From JAAFIP01 sp963775085 (GTDB taxonomy: Bacteria; Pseudomonadota; Gammaproteobacteria; Burkholderiales; Burkholderiaceae_C): 64,000 nucleotides of DNA. Position 1 is the stretch's first letter; every line of letters begins with the position of its first letter. Where the stretch lies: NCBI GenBank assembly GCA_963775085.1, contig CAVZHO010000002.1, positions 124,001 through 188,000 on the forward strand, in the 5' to 3' direction. The position numbers were made by a program, and so were the translations under genes. The notes under the pieces were generated by a model that made no database searches, was not told where the DNA came from, and saw nothing but the letters and a program-made list of their open reading frames with translations. Shown here piece after piece: positions 43,466-52,626 of the stretch.

Positions 43466-44026
43466 ATGAGCCTTGCAGAGATTAAGCAAACGACCGACGG
43501 CAAGATGCACCAGTCGATTGAGGCATTGAAAAGTAACCTGGGCAAGATTCGCACAGGCCGCGCTAACCCCGCCATTTTGGACAGCGTGATGGTGGACTAC
43601 TACGGCTCGATGGTGCCCATTTCCCAAGTGGGCAATGTGAGCCTGCTCGATTCACGCACCATCAGCGTACAGGCCTGGGAAAAAGGCATGGCCGCGAAGA
43701 TTGAAAAGGCTATCCGCGACAGCGACCTGGGCGTCAACCCATCGGCCATGGGCGACCTGATTCGCGTGCCCATGCCCGCCATGAGCGAGGAGCGGCGCAA
43801 AGAGATGACCAAGCTGGTACGCAACGATGGTGAGAGCACCAAGATTGCCATCCGCAACCTGCGCCGCGATGCCAACGAGCATGTGAAAAAACTGGTGAAA
43901 GAAAAAATCGCTTCGGAAGACGAGCAAAAACGCGCCGAAGCCGACACCCAAAAAACCACCGACAAATTCATTGCCGAAGTAGACCGCCTGGTGGCAGATA
44001 AAGAAAAAGAAATTTTGTCGGTATAA
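43466..44026 (+). CDS. frr: Ribosome recycling factor
   Basis: RRF splits post-termination ribosomes with EF-G. The family segments GKIRTGRANPAILD, VSLLDSRTISVQAWEK and LRRDANEHVKKLVKEK are present. The length is 186 residues. GGAG at 43456-43459 favours the second of two adjacent ATGs (43466, MSLAEIKQTT). Confidence 0.97.
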   Translation: MSLAEIKQTTDGKMHQSIEALKSNLGKIRTGRANPAILDSVMVDYYGSMVPISQVGNVSLLDSRTISVQAWEKGMAAKIEKAIRDSDLGVNPSAMGDLIRVPMPAMSEERRKEMTKLVRNDGESTKIAIRNLRRDANEHVKKLVKEKIASEDEQKRAEADTQKTTDKFIAEVDRLVADKEKEILSV

Positions 44027-44076
44027 GCCGTGCAGCGCTTGCACTTTTTGCACCCCATATCACCGGCTACAGATTT

Positions 44077-44814
44077 ATGAGCAATATCCCCCATCACATC
44101 GCTGTCGTGATGGACGGTAATGGCCGCTGGGCCAAAAAACGCTACCTACCCCGGGTGGCAGGGCACCGGCAGGGTGTGGAGTCGCTACGGCGCTGTGTGC
44201 GCGCGTGTAGTGACCGGGGGGTCAAGGTGCTCACCGTATTTGCTTTCTCTTCGGAGAACTGGAACCGTCCCCATGAAGAGGTGTCGGGCTTGATGGACCT
44301 GCTCATCCTGGCGCTGGGTCGCGAGGTGCGGCCCATGAAAGACAGCGGCGTACGCATTTGTTTTGTGGGCGACCGCAGCCGCATGTCCGACAAAGTGCGG
44401 GCAGGTTTTGAACAGGCTGAGCGCGATACCAGTGCCAATACCCGCATCACGCTGAATGTATGCTTTAACTACGGAGGCCGCTGGGATATTGCGCAAGCAG
44501 CTAATCAATTGATAGCACGAGGCGAGGCAGTGACCGAACTCAGTTTGGATCGCGCCATGGCATTGGCGCATGTGCCAGACCCCGATTTGCTGATACGCAC
44601 TGGCGGTGAAAACCGCATCAGCAATTTTCTGCTCTGGCAGTGTGCGTACAGCGAGTTGTACTTTACCGATGCACTCTGGCCCGACTTTGATGAAGCCGCG
44701 TTGGACGCGGCGCTAGCCGATTACGCTGGGCGTGAGCGGCGCTTTGGTAAAACCTCCGAGCAGCTTGCACCAGAGACCGCCCACGCTGCCCCATCTAATC
44801 TGGCTGCGGCTTGA
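44077..44814 (+). CDS. uppS: Isoprenyl (undecaprenyl) diphosphate synthase
   Basis: UppS makes the C55 lipid carrier for peptidoglycan and O-antigen by cis-prenyl transfer. Motifs are HHIAVVMDGNGRWAK (catalytic Asp), FAFSSENWNRP and the C-terminal DPDLLIRTGGENRISNFLLWQ and AYSELYFTDALWPDF. It has 245 residues. Codons for AQAANQLIA resemble the left block of repeat subfamily II, but the protein is not longer than its relatives there, so this may be chance. Confidence 0.96.
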   Translation: MSNIPHHIAVVMDGNGRWAKKRYLPRVAGHRQGVESLRRCVRACSDRGVKVLTVFAFSSENWNRPHEEVSGLMDLLILALGREVRPMKDSGVRICFVGDRSRMSDKVRAGFEQAERDTSANTRITLNVCFNYGGRWDIAQAANQLIARGEAVTELSLDRAMALAHVPDPDLLIRTGGENRISNFLLWQCAYSELYFTDALWPDFDEAALDAALADYAGRERRFGKTSEQLAPETAHAAPSNLAAA

Positions 44815-44828
44815 AGCCCGGGGCACGC

Positions 44829-45668
44829 ATGCTTAAACAGCGCATCATCACCGCCCTTGCCTTGCTGGCGATTTTGTTGCCGGCGCTGTTTGCAAAGCAA
44901 CCGCAATGGTTTATGGCTGTGGCTCTGGTGCTGATGTGTCTGGGCGCTTGGGAGTGGGCACAGCTCAATGGGGTGAGTAAAACACAGGCTTGGTGGTTTG
45001 CCGCATTGTGCTTGGGGTTGTGCTCGGTGGCTTGGTTTGCAGGTGTGCCCTACCGTCAGCTACCGATGCTGTGGATTACCGTTGGCAGCATTTGGGTGCT
45101 CGCAGCAGGACTGCTACTGCGCCGTGGTGTGGCGCTGTGGCCTGCCACCCCCCGTAGCCTGCGGATCGCCGGTGGTGTGCTGGTGCTGGCGCTGGCTTGG
45201 CTGGCGGTGGCGCAGGCGCGGGTGATGGGCATTAACTTTTTGCTTTCGACCCTGGTGTTGGTCTGGGTGGCGGATATTTTTGCCTACATGGCGGGGCGAG
45301 CCTGGGGCAAGCGCAAGTTGGCACCCAGTATCAGCCCCGGCAAGAGCTGGGAGGGCGTGTGGGGCGGTATGTTGGGTGTGTTGGTACTTTCTTGCGCCTG
45401 GGTATGGGGCGATGCCCATTGGCAGGCCACGGTACCCAGCCTGTATACCCGCTTGGCAGCGCAGTCCTGGTGGCTGTTGGTGCTAGCAGCGCTGTTTATG
45501 GCGGCCATGAGTGTGGCGGGCGATTTGGTGGAGTCTCTGGTCAAACGCAGTGCAGGTGCCAAAGATTCGAGCAACCTGCTACCCGGCCATGGTGGAGTGC
45601 TCGACAGGGTGGATGCCCTTTTGCCGACCTTGCCGCTGGCGATGATGCTGGCATCCCTGCTCGGCTAA
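44829..45668 (+). CDS. cdsA: Phosphatidate cytidylyltransferase
   Basis: CdsA makes CDP-diacylglycerol for phospholipid synthesis. It is a multi-spanning membrane protein (279 residues) with the C-terminal signature SAGAKDSSNLLPGHGGVLDRVDALLP, which binds metal and substrate, and a preceding SISPGKSWEGVWGG. The ATG at 44829 (MLKQRIITALAL) is preferred over a TTG at 44811 that overlaps uppS. Confidence 0.95.
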   Translation: MLKQRIITALALLAILLPALFAKQPQWFMAVALVLMCLGAWEWAQLNGVSKTQAWWFAALCLGLCSVAWFAGVPYRQLPMLWITVGSIWVLAAGLLLRRGVALWPATPRSLRIAGGVLVLALAWLAVAQARVMGINFLLSTLVLVWVADIFAYMAGRAWGKRKLAPSISPGKSWEGVWGGMLGVLVLSCAWVWGDAHWQATVPSLYTRLAAQSWWLLVLAALFMAAMSVAGDLVESLVKRSAGAKDSSNLLPGHGGVLDRVDALLPTLPLAMMLASLLG

Positions 45669-45688
45669 AGAGGTGCTACTTTTTACCT

Positions 45689-46870
45689 ATGAAAAAACAA
45701 CGTGTCACGGTTTTGGGTTCTACCGGTTCAGTGGGCAAAAACACGCTGGATGTCATTGCAAACCATCCAGATCGTTTCGAGGTATTTGCACTCAGCGCCA
45801 ACACCAATGTCGACGAGATGCTGGCGCAGTGCATCGCGTTTACGCCGCAAGTGGTGGTGATGGCCGATGCGGCTGCGGGGCAGTTGTTGGCACAAAAAAT
45901 AAAGCAAAATAAGCTAAGAGTCATTGTCGAGTGGACGCAGGAAGCTATCGAAAATATAGCATCTTCGAGTCAAACTGATACCGTGATGGCCGCTATCGTG
46001 GGCGCTGCGGGCTTGGCACCAAGCCTGGCTGCGGCTAAAGCGGGCAAACGTCTGCTGTTGGCTAACAAAGAAGCATTGGTCGTCGGCGGCGGGCTCTTTA
46101 TGGATGCCGTGGCGCAAGGTGGCGCAACCTTGTTGCCGATTGACAGCGAGCATTCGGCAGTGTTTCAAAGCCTGCCCGATGACCGCAGCACCTGGGCCAG
46201 CCGGGTAGAAAAAATCATTCTCACTGCGTCCGGTGGCCCGTTCCGCACCCGTGAGCTTGCCAGCTTTGCCAGCATCACGCCCGAGCAGGCGGTGGCGCAC
46301 CCTAACTGGGTGATGGGGCGAAAAATTTCGGTGGACTCTGCCACTATGATGAACAAGGCGCTGGAGGTGATTGAGGCGCATTACCTGTTTGGCATGCCGC
46401 CCGAGCAGATCGAGGTAGTGATCCATCCACAATCCATCATTCACTCCATGGTGCAGTACCACGACACTTCGGTAGTGGCGCAACTGGGCAATGCCGACAT
46501 GCGGGTGCCTATTGCCTATGGCCTGAGTTACCCTGAAAGGATGTCTAGTGGAGCCAATGTCCTTGACTGGCGGTCATTAAATGCTATGACTTTTGAAGTT
46601 GTCGATGCTGTCCGCTTCCCCGGCTTGCAGCTAGCCTGGCAGGTCATGCGCGCGCCCGAGGGCAGCACCGCAGTGCTCAATGCGGCCAACGAGGTGGCGG
46701 TACAGGCTTTTTTGGAGCGGCGCATCCGCTTCGACCAGATTCACGCGGTGAATCTGGAAACTTTGAGCCGCGTGGCCCCCTCCAAGCCGGGCTCGCTGGA
46801 CGACCTGTTGGCCATCGACGCTAGCAGTCGCACCGCTGCCGTTCAATTTGTTGCTACATTGAGGCTTTGA
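45689..46870 (+). CDS. dxr: 1-deoxy-D-xylulose 5-phosphate reductoisomerase
   Basis: Dxr makes MEP, the first committed step of the non-mevalonate isoprenoid pathway, using NADPH. Motifs are TVLGSTGSVGKNTLD, IVGAAGLAPSLAA, LLLANKEALVVGG, LLPIDSEHSAVFQ and KISVDSATMMNKALE. It has 393 residues. The DNA for NKLRVIVEWTQEAIENIA matches an antisense copy of the dispersed repeat, yet by my recollection of E. coli Dxr the protein is not longer at that point. A second, weaker match encodes NVLDWRSLNAMTF (about 46535-46590). Confidence 0.96.
   Translation: MKKQRVTVLGSTGSVGKNTLDVIANHPDRFEVFALSANTNVDEMLAQCIAFTPQVVVMADAAAGQLLAQKIKQNKLRVIVEWTQEAIENIASSSQTDTVMAAIVGAAGLAPSLAAAKAGKRLLLANKEALVVGGGLFMDAVAQGGATLLPIDSEHSAVFQSLPDDRSTWASRVEKIILTASGGPFRTRELASFASITPEQAVAHPNWVMGRKISVDSATMMNKALEVIEAHYLFGMPPEQIEVVIHPQSIIHSMVQYHDTSVVAQLGNADMRVPIAYGLSYPERMSSGANVLDWRSLNAMTFEVVDAVRFPGLQLAWQVMRAPEGSTAVLNAANEVAVQAFLERRIRFDQIHAVNLETLSRVAPSKPGSLDDLLAIDASSRTAAVQFVATLRL
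45891..45965 (-). repeat. Dispersed repeat, subfamily I, inside dxr (antisense to the gene)
   Basis: On the minus strand CGATAGCTTCCTGCGTCC is followed by GACAATGACTCTTAGC and TTATTTTGC, which fit the family spacing. The peptide aligns with the gluQ copy over 17 residues without gaps. Confidence 0.7.
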
Positions 46871-46871
46871 T

Positions 46872-48251
46872 ATGTTGACCCTGGTCGCTTTTATCGTTGC
46901 ACTGGCTTTGTTGATTGCCATCCATGAATACGGCCACTACCGTGTGGCCGTGGCCTGTGGTGTGAAGGTGCTGCGTTTTTCGGTGGGTTTTGGCAAGCCA
47001 CTGCTGACCTGGAAGCCCAAAAAGCAGCATCCTGGCCAAGAGACGGAGTTTGTCCTGGCCGCCTTTCCCCTGGGCGGTTATGTCAAGATGCTGGACGAGC
47101 GCGAAGCCCCTGTGCCGCCCGAGCTGCGCCATGTCGCCTTCAACACTCAGCCCCTCAGGTCCCGCGCGGCCATTGTGGCGGCCGGGCCGATTGCCAATTT
47201 GCTCTTGGCCGTGCTGCTCTATGCGATTGTCAACTGGCTGGGTGTGCAGCAGCCCCGTGCCATACTGGCCAGCCCTGCACCAGACTCGATTGCGGCCAAA
47301 GCGGGATTGCGTGGTGCTGAGCAGGTACAAGCGGCGGCCCTGGCCGGAGACGAGTTGCAAGAAGTTCGCTCCATGGAAGAGGTGCGTTGGCTGGTAACCC
47401 AAGCGGCATTGGACGCTAAAGACCTGCAACTGGAAGTGCGCGATGTCGTGCGCAATGCGGTGCGCACCGTGACCTTACCCTTGAGTCGCATGGAGGTGCG
47501 CGAGGCCGATGCGCAGATGTTTCGCACCATCGGCATTGGCGCACCGTGGACACGGCCAGTGATGGGTGATGTAGTGGTGGGCGGTGCAGGCGATCTGTCG
47601 GGCTTGAAGAAAAATGACTTGGTCATCAGCGTGGCGGGCATGCCCATTGTGGACGGCGTGCAGTTGCGCGATGTAATTCGTGCCAGTGTGACAGGTAGCG
47701 AGCCGACCACGCGCCTGTGGCAGGTACAGCGCCTAGGTCAAACCTTGCCCATAGAAGTCACCACGCAGGCTGTGAAAGAGGCGGATGGGTGGGTAGGCAA
47801 AATTGGTGCCTATGTGGGCTCGATTCCCGAAATGACCCAGGTGCGCTATGGGCCAGTGGATGGCCTGTGGCGTGGGGTGGTCAAGACCTGGGAGATTTCA
47901 GGTTTGACCTTGCGTATGATGGGCAAAATGGTGATTGGCCAGGCTTCGCTGAAGAATTTAAGCGGGCCACTCACCATCGCCGATGTGGCTGGCAAGTCGG
48001 CCAGCTTGGGGCTGGTGCAGTATCTGATATTTCTAGCCTTGATCAGCGTGAGCCTGGGCGTGCTCAATTTATTGCCGCTGCCGGTCTTGGACGGGGGTCA
48101 CCTCATGTATTATGCGTGGGAGGCAGTCACTGGCAAACCGGTATCCGAGCTTTGGCTCGAGAGGTTGCAACGCGGTGGGGTAGCGCTACTCATGGCAATG
48201 ATGTGCGTTGCCATGTTTAATGATGTCTCTCGGATATTTGGACAGTTTTAG
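46872..48251 (+). CDS. rseP: Regulator of sigma E protease (site-2 metalloprotease)
   Basis: RseP is an inner-membrane zinc protease that cleaves RseA and remnant signal peptides. The zinc motif HEYGH is at residues 18-22, and the second site is LNLLPLPVLDGGHLMYY near residue 400. PDZ domains lie between (PDSIAAKAGLRGAEQVQ and GGAGDLSGLKKNDLVISVAG). Length 459 is normal. It begins one base after the dxr stop and precedes bamA, as in most proteobacteria. Confidence 0.95.
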   Translation: MLTLVAFIVALALLIAIHEYGHYRVAVACGVKVLRFSVGFGKPLLTWKPKKQHPGQETEFVLAAFPLGGYVKMLDEREAPVPPELRHVAFNTQPLRSRAAIVAAGPIANLLLAVLLYAIVNWLGVQQPRAILASPAPDSIAAKAGLRGAEQVQAAALAGDELQEVRSMEEVRWLVTQAALDAKDLQLEVRDVVRNAVRTVTLPLSRMEVREADAQMFRTIGIGAPWTRPVMGDVVVGGAGDLSGLKKNDLVISVAGMPIVDGVQLRDVIRASVTGSEPTTRLWQVQRLGQTLPIEVTTQAVKEADGWVGKIGAYVGSIPEMTQVRYGPVDGLWRGVVKTWEISGLTLRMMGKMVIGQASLKNLSGPLTIADVAGKSASLGLVQYLIFLALISVSLGVLNLLPLPVLDGGHLMYYAWEAVTGKPVSELWLERLQRGGVALLMAMMCVAMFNDVSRIFGQF

Positions 48252-48302
48252 TATAAATTGCCCGCAGGCACGCGCTTTGTTGGGTTGGGTATCAATTGGT
48301 CT

Positions 48303-50597
48303 ATGAAAAAACAAGCAAAATACGTTTTTAATAATACAGTATGTGCGCTAGCAGCTATGGCATTTGTAGCAAATGCCTGGGCAGTAGACCCTTTTACGGT
48401 ACGTGACATTCGGGTAGAAGGCTTGCAGCGCGTTGAGCCAGGTACGGTGTTTGCGTCACTGCCGTTTCGTGTAGGTGATACCTATAACGACGACAAGGGC
48501 TCGTCGGCGATTCGAGCGTTGTTTGCACTGGGTTTGTTCAAAGATGTGCGGATTGATGTTCAGGGTAGCGTGCTGGTGGTAATTGTGGAAGAGCGCCCTA
48601 CCGTAGCGGAGGTCAGCTTTACAGGTGCGAAAGAGTTTGATAAGGATGTGCTGGTCAAAGCGCTGCGCGAAGTGGGCCTGAGCGAGGGGCGGCCATTTGA
48701 TAAAGCTTTGGCCGACCGCGCCGAGCAGGAACTCAAGCGCCAGTACATCAACCGCAGTTTGTATGGTGCAGAGGTCGTCACCACGGTGACGCCGGTTGAG
48801 CGCAACCGGGTGAACTTGAACTTTAACGTGATCGAAGGTGATATAGCCAAGATCAAAGACATCAGCATTGTTGGTGCCAAGGCCTTCAGTCTGGGTACAT
48901 TACGCAGCCTATTTGACCTGGATTCGGGTGGTTTCTTGAGCTGGTACACCAAAAGCGACCGCTATGCACGTACCAAGCTCAATGCAGACCTGGAGACACT
49001 ACGCTCTTACTATCTTACGCGCGGGTATCTCGAGTTCAAAATTGACTCGACGCAGGTGGCCATCTCCCCTGACAAGCAGGATATTAGTCTGACCATCAAT
49101 ATCACCGAAGGTGAGCGTTATGTGGTCTCCAGTGTCAAGCTCGAAGGCAACTATTTAGGCAAGGAAGAAGAGTTCAAAACCCTGGTAACGGTCAAATCTG
49201 GACAAGCCTACAACTCAGAGCTGGTGGCGCAGACCACGAAGGCTTTTTCTGATTATTTTGGCAGTTTTGGCTATGCTTTTGCCCAAGTTCAAGTCAAACC
49301 GGAGATTGACCGCGTCAATAACCGCGTCTCCATTACTCTACAGGCCGAACCCTCGCGCCGCGCCTATGTGCGCAAGCTCAACATTGCGGGCAATAACCGC
49401 ACCCGCGATGAAGTGATTCGCCGTGAGTTTCGCCAGTTTGAGGCCAGTTGGTATGACGGTGACAAGATTCGCCTCTCCCGTGACCGGGTAGACCGACTGG
49501 GCTACTTCAAGGACGTCAACGTAGAGACTGTGGATGTACCTGGGGCGCAGGATCAGGTTGATTTGCTGGTGACGGTGATAGAAAAGCCGACGGGTAATCT
49601 GTCGATTGGTGCCGGATTTTCCAGCAGCGAAAAACTCTCGTTGCAATTTAAAGTGGCGCAGGATAACGTATTTGGCTCTGGCAACTATCTTGGGATTGAG
49701 GTCAATACGTCCAAATTCAATCGTCAGGTAGTGCTTAGTAGTGTCAATCCGTATTTCACTAACGATGGTGTCTCTCGTGCGCTTGATTTTTATCACCGCA
49801 ACACCCGACCTTACAACGACCAAGGTGGGGACTACCAATTGGCTACCACGGGTGCCAGTCTGCGATTTGGTGTGCCATTTACGGAGTTGGATACGGTCTA
49901 TTTTGGAGGTGGTTTTGAAAATACCAAAATCAATCCTGGTACCAATATCCCAGCAGCCTATCTCGCTTATGCCAACCAGTTTGGATACAGCAGCAACAGT
50001 TTCCCTTTGACGATTGGTTGGTCACGTGACTCCCGCGATAGCTCTATAGCCCCCAGTTCGGGGGTGTACCAGCGTGCAAATGGTGATTGGGGTGTGGGGG
50101 GTGATGCCCGATATTTGCGTACCACCTACCAATACCAGTATTACGTGCCGTTGAATAAGCAATTTACAGTGGCACTCAATGGTGAGTTTGGTTGGGGTAA
50201 AGGTCTGTCGTCTCGGCCATTTCCTGTATTTAAAGGTTCTTATGCGGGTGGTCTTGGATCTGTCCGCGGATTTGACCAGGGAACCTTGGGGCCGCGCGAT
50301 GTAACGGGTTCCTATATTGGGGGGCCGAAAAAGCTGGTTGGAAACATAGAATTACAAACCCCGTTCCCTGGCGCTGGTAATGATCGCAGCCTGCGTTTGT
50401 TTGGGTTTGTCGACGTAGGCAACGTCTATGCCGAGTACGAAAAGTATGATTTTGGCACTTTACGATCCTCGGCGGGCGTGGGTTTAAGCTGGATTTCACC
50501 CATTGGCCCATTGCGTTTTGCGTATGCAGTTCCCATACGCAAGTTCCCAGGGGATAGAATCCAGAAATTGCAATTCCAGATAGGTACATCTTTCTAA
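48303..50597 (+). CDS. bamA: Outer membrane protein assembly factor BamA
   Basis: BamA inserts beta-barrel proteins into the outer membrane. After a signal peptide (TVCALAAMAFVANAWA) come five POTRA domains, beginning VDPFTVRDIRVEGLQRVEPG, and the Omp85 barrel with the conserved VRGFDQGTLGPRD loop and a C-terminal Phe (LQFQIGTSF). It has 764 residues from the ATG at 48303; the frame is open to 48258. The codons for the signal-peptide core (GCGCTAGCAGCTATGGC) resemble an antisense subfamily II repeat. Confidence 0.96.
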   Translation: MKKQAKYVFNNTVCALAAMAFVANAWAVDPFTVRDIRVEGLQRVEPGTVFASLPFRVGDTYNDDKGSSAIRALFALGLFKDVRIDVQGSVLVVIVEERPTVAEVSFTGAKEFDKDVLVKALREVGLSEGRPFDKALADRAEQELKRQYINRSLYGAEVVTTVTPVERNRVNLNFNVIEGDIAKIKDISIVGAKAFSLGTLRSLFDLDSGGFLSWYTKSDRYARTKLNADLETLRSYYLTRGYLEFKIDSTQVAISPDKQDISLTINITEGERYVVSSVKLEGNYLGKEEEFKTLVTVKSGQAYNSELVAQTTKAFSDYFGSFGYAFAQVQVKPEIDRVNNRVSITLQAEPSRRAYVRKLNIAGNNRTRDEVIRREFRQFEASWYDGDKIRLSRDRVDRLGYFKDVNVETVDVPGAQDQVDLLVTVIEKPTGNLSIGAGFSSSEKLSLQFKVAQDNVFGSGNYLGIEVNTSKFNRQVVLSSVNPYFTNDGVSRALDFYHRNTRPYNDQGGDYQLATTGASLRFGVPFTELDTVYFGGGFENTKINPGTNIPAAYLAYANQFGYSSNSFPLTIGWSRDSRDSSIAPSSGVYQRANGDWGVGGDARYLRTTYQYQYYVPLNKQFTVALNGEFGWGKGLSSRPFPVFKGSYAGGLGSVRGFDQGTLGPRDVTGSYIGGPKKLVGNIELQTPFPGAGNDRSLRLFGFVDVGNVYAEYEKYDFGTLRSSAGVGLSWISPIGPLRFAYAVPIRKFPGDRIQKLQFQIGTSF
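48345..48375 (-). repeat. Possible dispersed-repeat fragment in the bamA signal peptide
   Basis: On the plus strand TGTGCGCTAGCAGCTATG is close to the blocks GAGCGCAAGCAGCTATTC (lpxB) and TTGCGCAAGCAGCTAATC (uppS). The encoded CALAAMAFVA lines up with RAQAAIQFIV of LpxB. Only the left block is convincing. Confidence 0.35.
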
Positions 50598-51109
50598 TGA
50601 AATTTTCAACTTGCCGTTTTCTTGTAGGTGTTGCATTTGCCGCCACTACGTTGACTTCTTTTGCGCAGGCAGAGGAGTTTCGCATCGGCTTTGTCAATAC
50701 GGATCGCATCTTCCGTGAGGCCAATGCAGCTAAAGCAGCACAGGCCAAGCTGGAAACCGAATTTGCCAAACGTGAGAAGGAATTGGTAGATATCGGCAAT
50801 ACCCTGAAAACCGCGTCGGAAAAATTTGAACGCGAAGCCCCCACCCTGGCTGAGAGCCAGAGAAATACCCGGCAAAAGCAGTTGGTAGAGCAAGACCGCG
50901 ACTTTCAGCGCAAGCGCCGCGAGTTCCAGGAAGACCTGAACGCGCGAAAAAATGAAGAACTGCAAGCGGTGCTGGAGCGCGCTAACCGTTTGGTCAAGCA
51001 GGTGGCCGAAGCCGAAAAGTACGATGTGGTGCTGCAGGAGGCGGTGTACATCAACCCCAAGCATGACATCACTGAAAAAGTGATCAAAGCGCTCAACGCG
51101 GCGAAATAA
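50597..51109 (+). CDS. skp: Periplasmic chaperone Skp (OmpH family)
   Basis: Skp holds unfolded outer-membrane proteins in the periplasm. A signal peptide (FLVGVAFAATTLTSFAQA) is followed by EEFRIGFVNTDRIFREANAAK and a long charged coiled coil (residues 45-130). It has 170 residues. The start overlaps the bamA stop (TAATG), so translation is coupled to the partner pathway. Confidence 0.94.
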   Translation: MKFSTCRFLVGVAFAATTLTSFAQAEEFRIGFVNTDRIFREANAAKAAQAKLETEFAKREKELVDIGNTLKTASEKFEREAPTLAESQRNTRQKQLVEQDRDFQRKRREFQEDLNARKNEELQAVLERANRLVKQVAEAEKYDVVLQEAVYINPKHDITEKVIKALNAAK

Positions 51110-51127
51110 ATACGCCAGGACTCCCGT

Positions 51128-52132
51128 GTGTTGCCCACGCTTGCCAGCATCGTTGCAGCCTTGGGTGGCACACTGCATGGAGACGCTTCGTTAAACATTG
51201 CGCGCATCGCCTCTTTGCAAGCCGCAGGCCCTTCGGATATTTCATTTTTAAGCCATCCCAAATACGCGGCCCAGTTGCGGGCAAGCCAAGCAGGCTGCGT
51301 GATTGTGGCGTCCGCATCCGCTGATGTGGCCAAGCAGCGCGGCGCCTGCATCGTCACCGACGACCCTTATCTGTACTACGCTAGGCTATCCCAGTGGTGG
51401 AAGCAGCAAGCCGGGCAGCGCGTGCCTGCGGGGGTGCATGCCAGTGCCGTAGTGCATGCAGATGCGCGGGTAGATGCCACGGCCAGTGTCGGCCCTTTGT
51501 GCGTGATTGAGCGCGGCGCGAAGATAGGTGCCCACACGGTACTCAAGGCGCGCGTGACCTTGGCTGAGGGCTGCAGCATCGGCCAGCGCTGCATCGTGCA
51601 CAGTGGCGTAGTCATCGGCGCAGATGGCTTTGGTTTTGCGCCCGACAAGGCGCGGGGCGGCGCCTGGGAAAAGATCGAGCAACTCGGTGCGGTGCGCATT
51701 GGCGACGATGTGGAAATTGGAGCCAATACCTGTATTGACCGCGGCGCGCTGAGTGACACGATTATTGAAGATGGAGTCAAGCTGGATAACCTGATTCAGA
51801 TTGGCCACAACGTCAAAATTGGCAAACACACCGCCATGGCGGGCTGCGTCGGCGTGGCGGGCAGCGCCACCATTGGCGCGCATTGCACCGTCGGCGGTGG
51901 GGCGATTGTGCTGGGGCATTTGCGCATTGCCGACCATGTGCATATCTCAGCCGCCACCACCGTGACGCGCTCTATCACCCAGCCGGGCAATTACACCGGC
52001 CTGTTTCCTATCGACGACAATGCGAACTGGGAAAAAAATGCCGCCTCGCTCAAGCAGTTGTATAAGCTGCGTGAGCGCATCAAAGCAATCGAGTCAGCAC
52101 TTGAAACCAAGCCCACCCGTACCGCAGAATAA
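51128..52132 (+). CDS. lpxD: UDP-3-O-(3-hydroxyacyl)glucosamine N-acyltransferase
   Basis: LpxD adds the second acyl chain in lipid A synthesis. An N-terminal UDP-binding domain (residues 1-100, SDISFLSHPKYAAQL) is followed by a left-handed beta-helix of hexapeptide repeats and the catalytic His region LIQIGHNVKIGKHTAMAGCVG. It has 334 residues. The start is a GTG at 51128, 18 bases after skp. Confidence 0.96.
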   Translation: MLPTLASIVAALGGTLHGDASLNIARIASLQAAGPSDISFLSHPKYAAQLRASQAGCVIVASASADVAKQRGACIVTDDPYLYYARLSQWWKQQAGQRVPAGVHASAVVHADARVDATASVGPLCVIERGAKIGAHTVLKARVTLAEGCSIGQRCIVHSGVVIGADGFGFAPDKARGGAWEKIEQLGAVRIGDDVEIGANTCIDRGALSDTIIEDGVKLDNLIQIGHNVKIGKHTAMAGCVGVAGSATIGAHCTVGGGAIVLGHLRIADHVHISAATTVTRSITQPGNYTGLFPIDDNANWEKNAASLKQLYKLRERIKAIESALETKPTRTAE

Positions 52133-52185
52133 TTAACGCCGAAAAATTCACGCCCAGCAATCCTTGGGCAGAAACACCAGACACC

Positions 52186-52626
52186 ATGATGGACATCCAC
52201 AAAATACTCAAGCAATTGCCCCACCGTTACCCCTTTTTGTTGGTCGACAGGGTGCTGGAGATCGACAAAGGCAAATCTATCAAAGCCTTGAAAAACGTCA
52301 CCATCAACGAGCCGTTTTTTGTGGGCCACTTTCCACACCGCCCGGTCATGCCGGGGGTGTTGATGATTGAGGCGCTGGCCCAGGCCGCAGCCCTGCTGTC
52401 TTTTGACATGATGGGCACCACACCGGACGACAAGACGGTGTATTACTTTGCGGGCATTGATGGCGCGCGCTTTAAGCGCCCGGTAGAACCCGGTGACCAG
52501 TTGATTTTGAACGTGACACTAGACCGCATGAAGGCGGGCATCTTTAAATTCAAAGCCAATGCCATGGTGGGCGATGAGCTGGCCGTAGAGGCCGAGCTGA
52601 TGTGCACCATGCGCACTATCGCCTGA
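52186..52626 (+). CDS. fabZ: 3-hydroxyacyl-[acyl-carrier-protein] dehydratase FabZ
   Basis: FabZ dehydrates 3-hydroxyacyl-ACP in fatty acid synthesis and balances supply to lipid A. The hot-dog fold motif HFPHRPVMPGVLMIEALAQ contains the catalytic His and Glu. It has 146 residues; two adjacent ATG codons (52186, 52189) can start it. Its stop overlaps the lpxA start. Confidence 0.97.
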   Translation: MMDIHKILKQLPHRYPFLLVDRVLEIDKGKSIKALKNVTINEPFFVGHFPHRPVMPGVLMIEALAQAAALLSFDMMGTTPDDKTVYYFAGIDGARFKRPVEPGDQLILNVTLDRMKAGIFKFKANAMVGDELAVEAELMCTMRTIA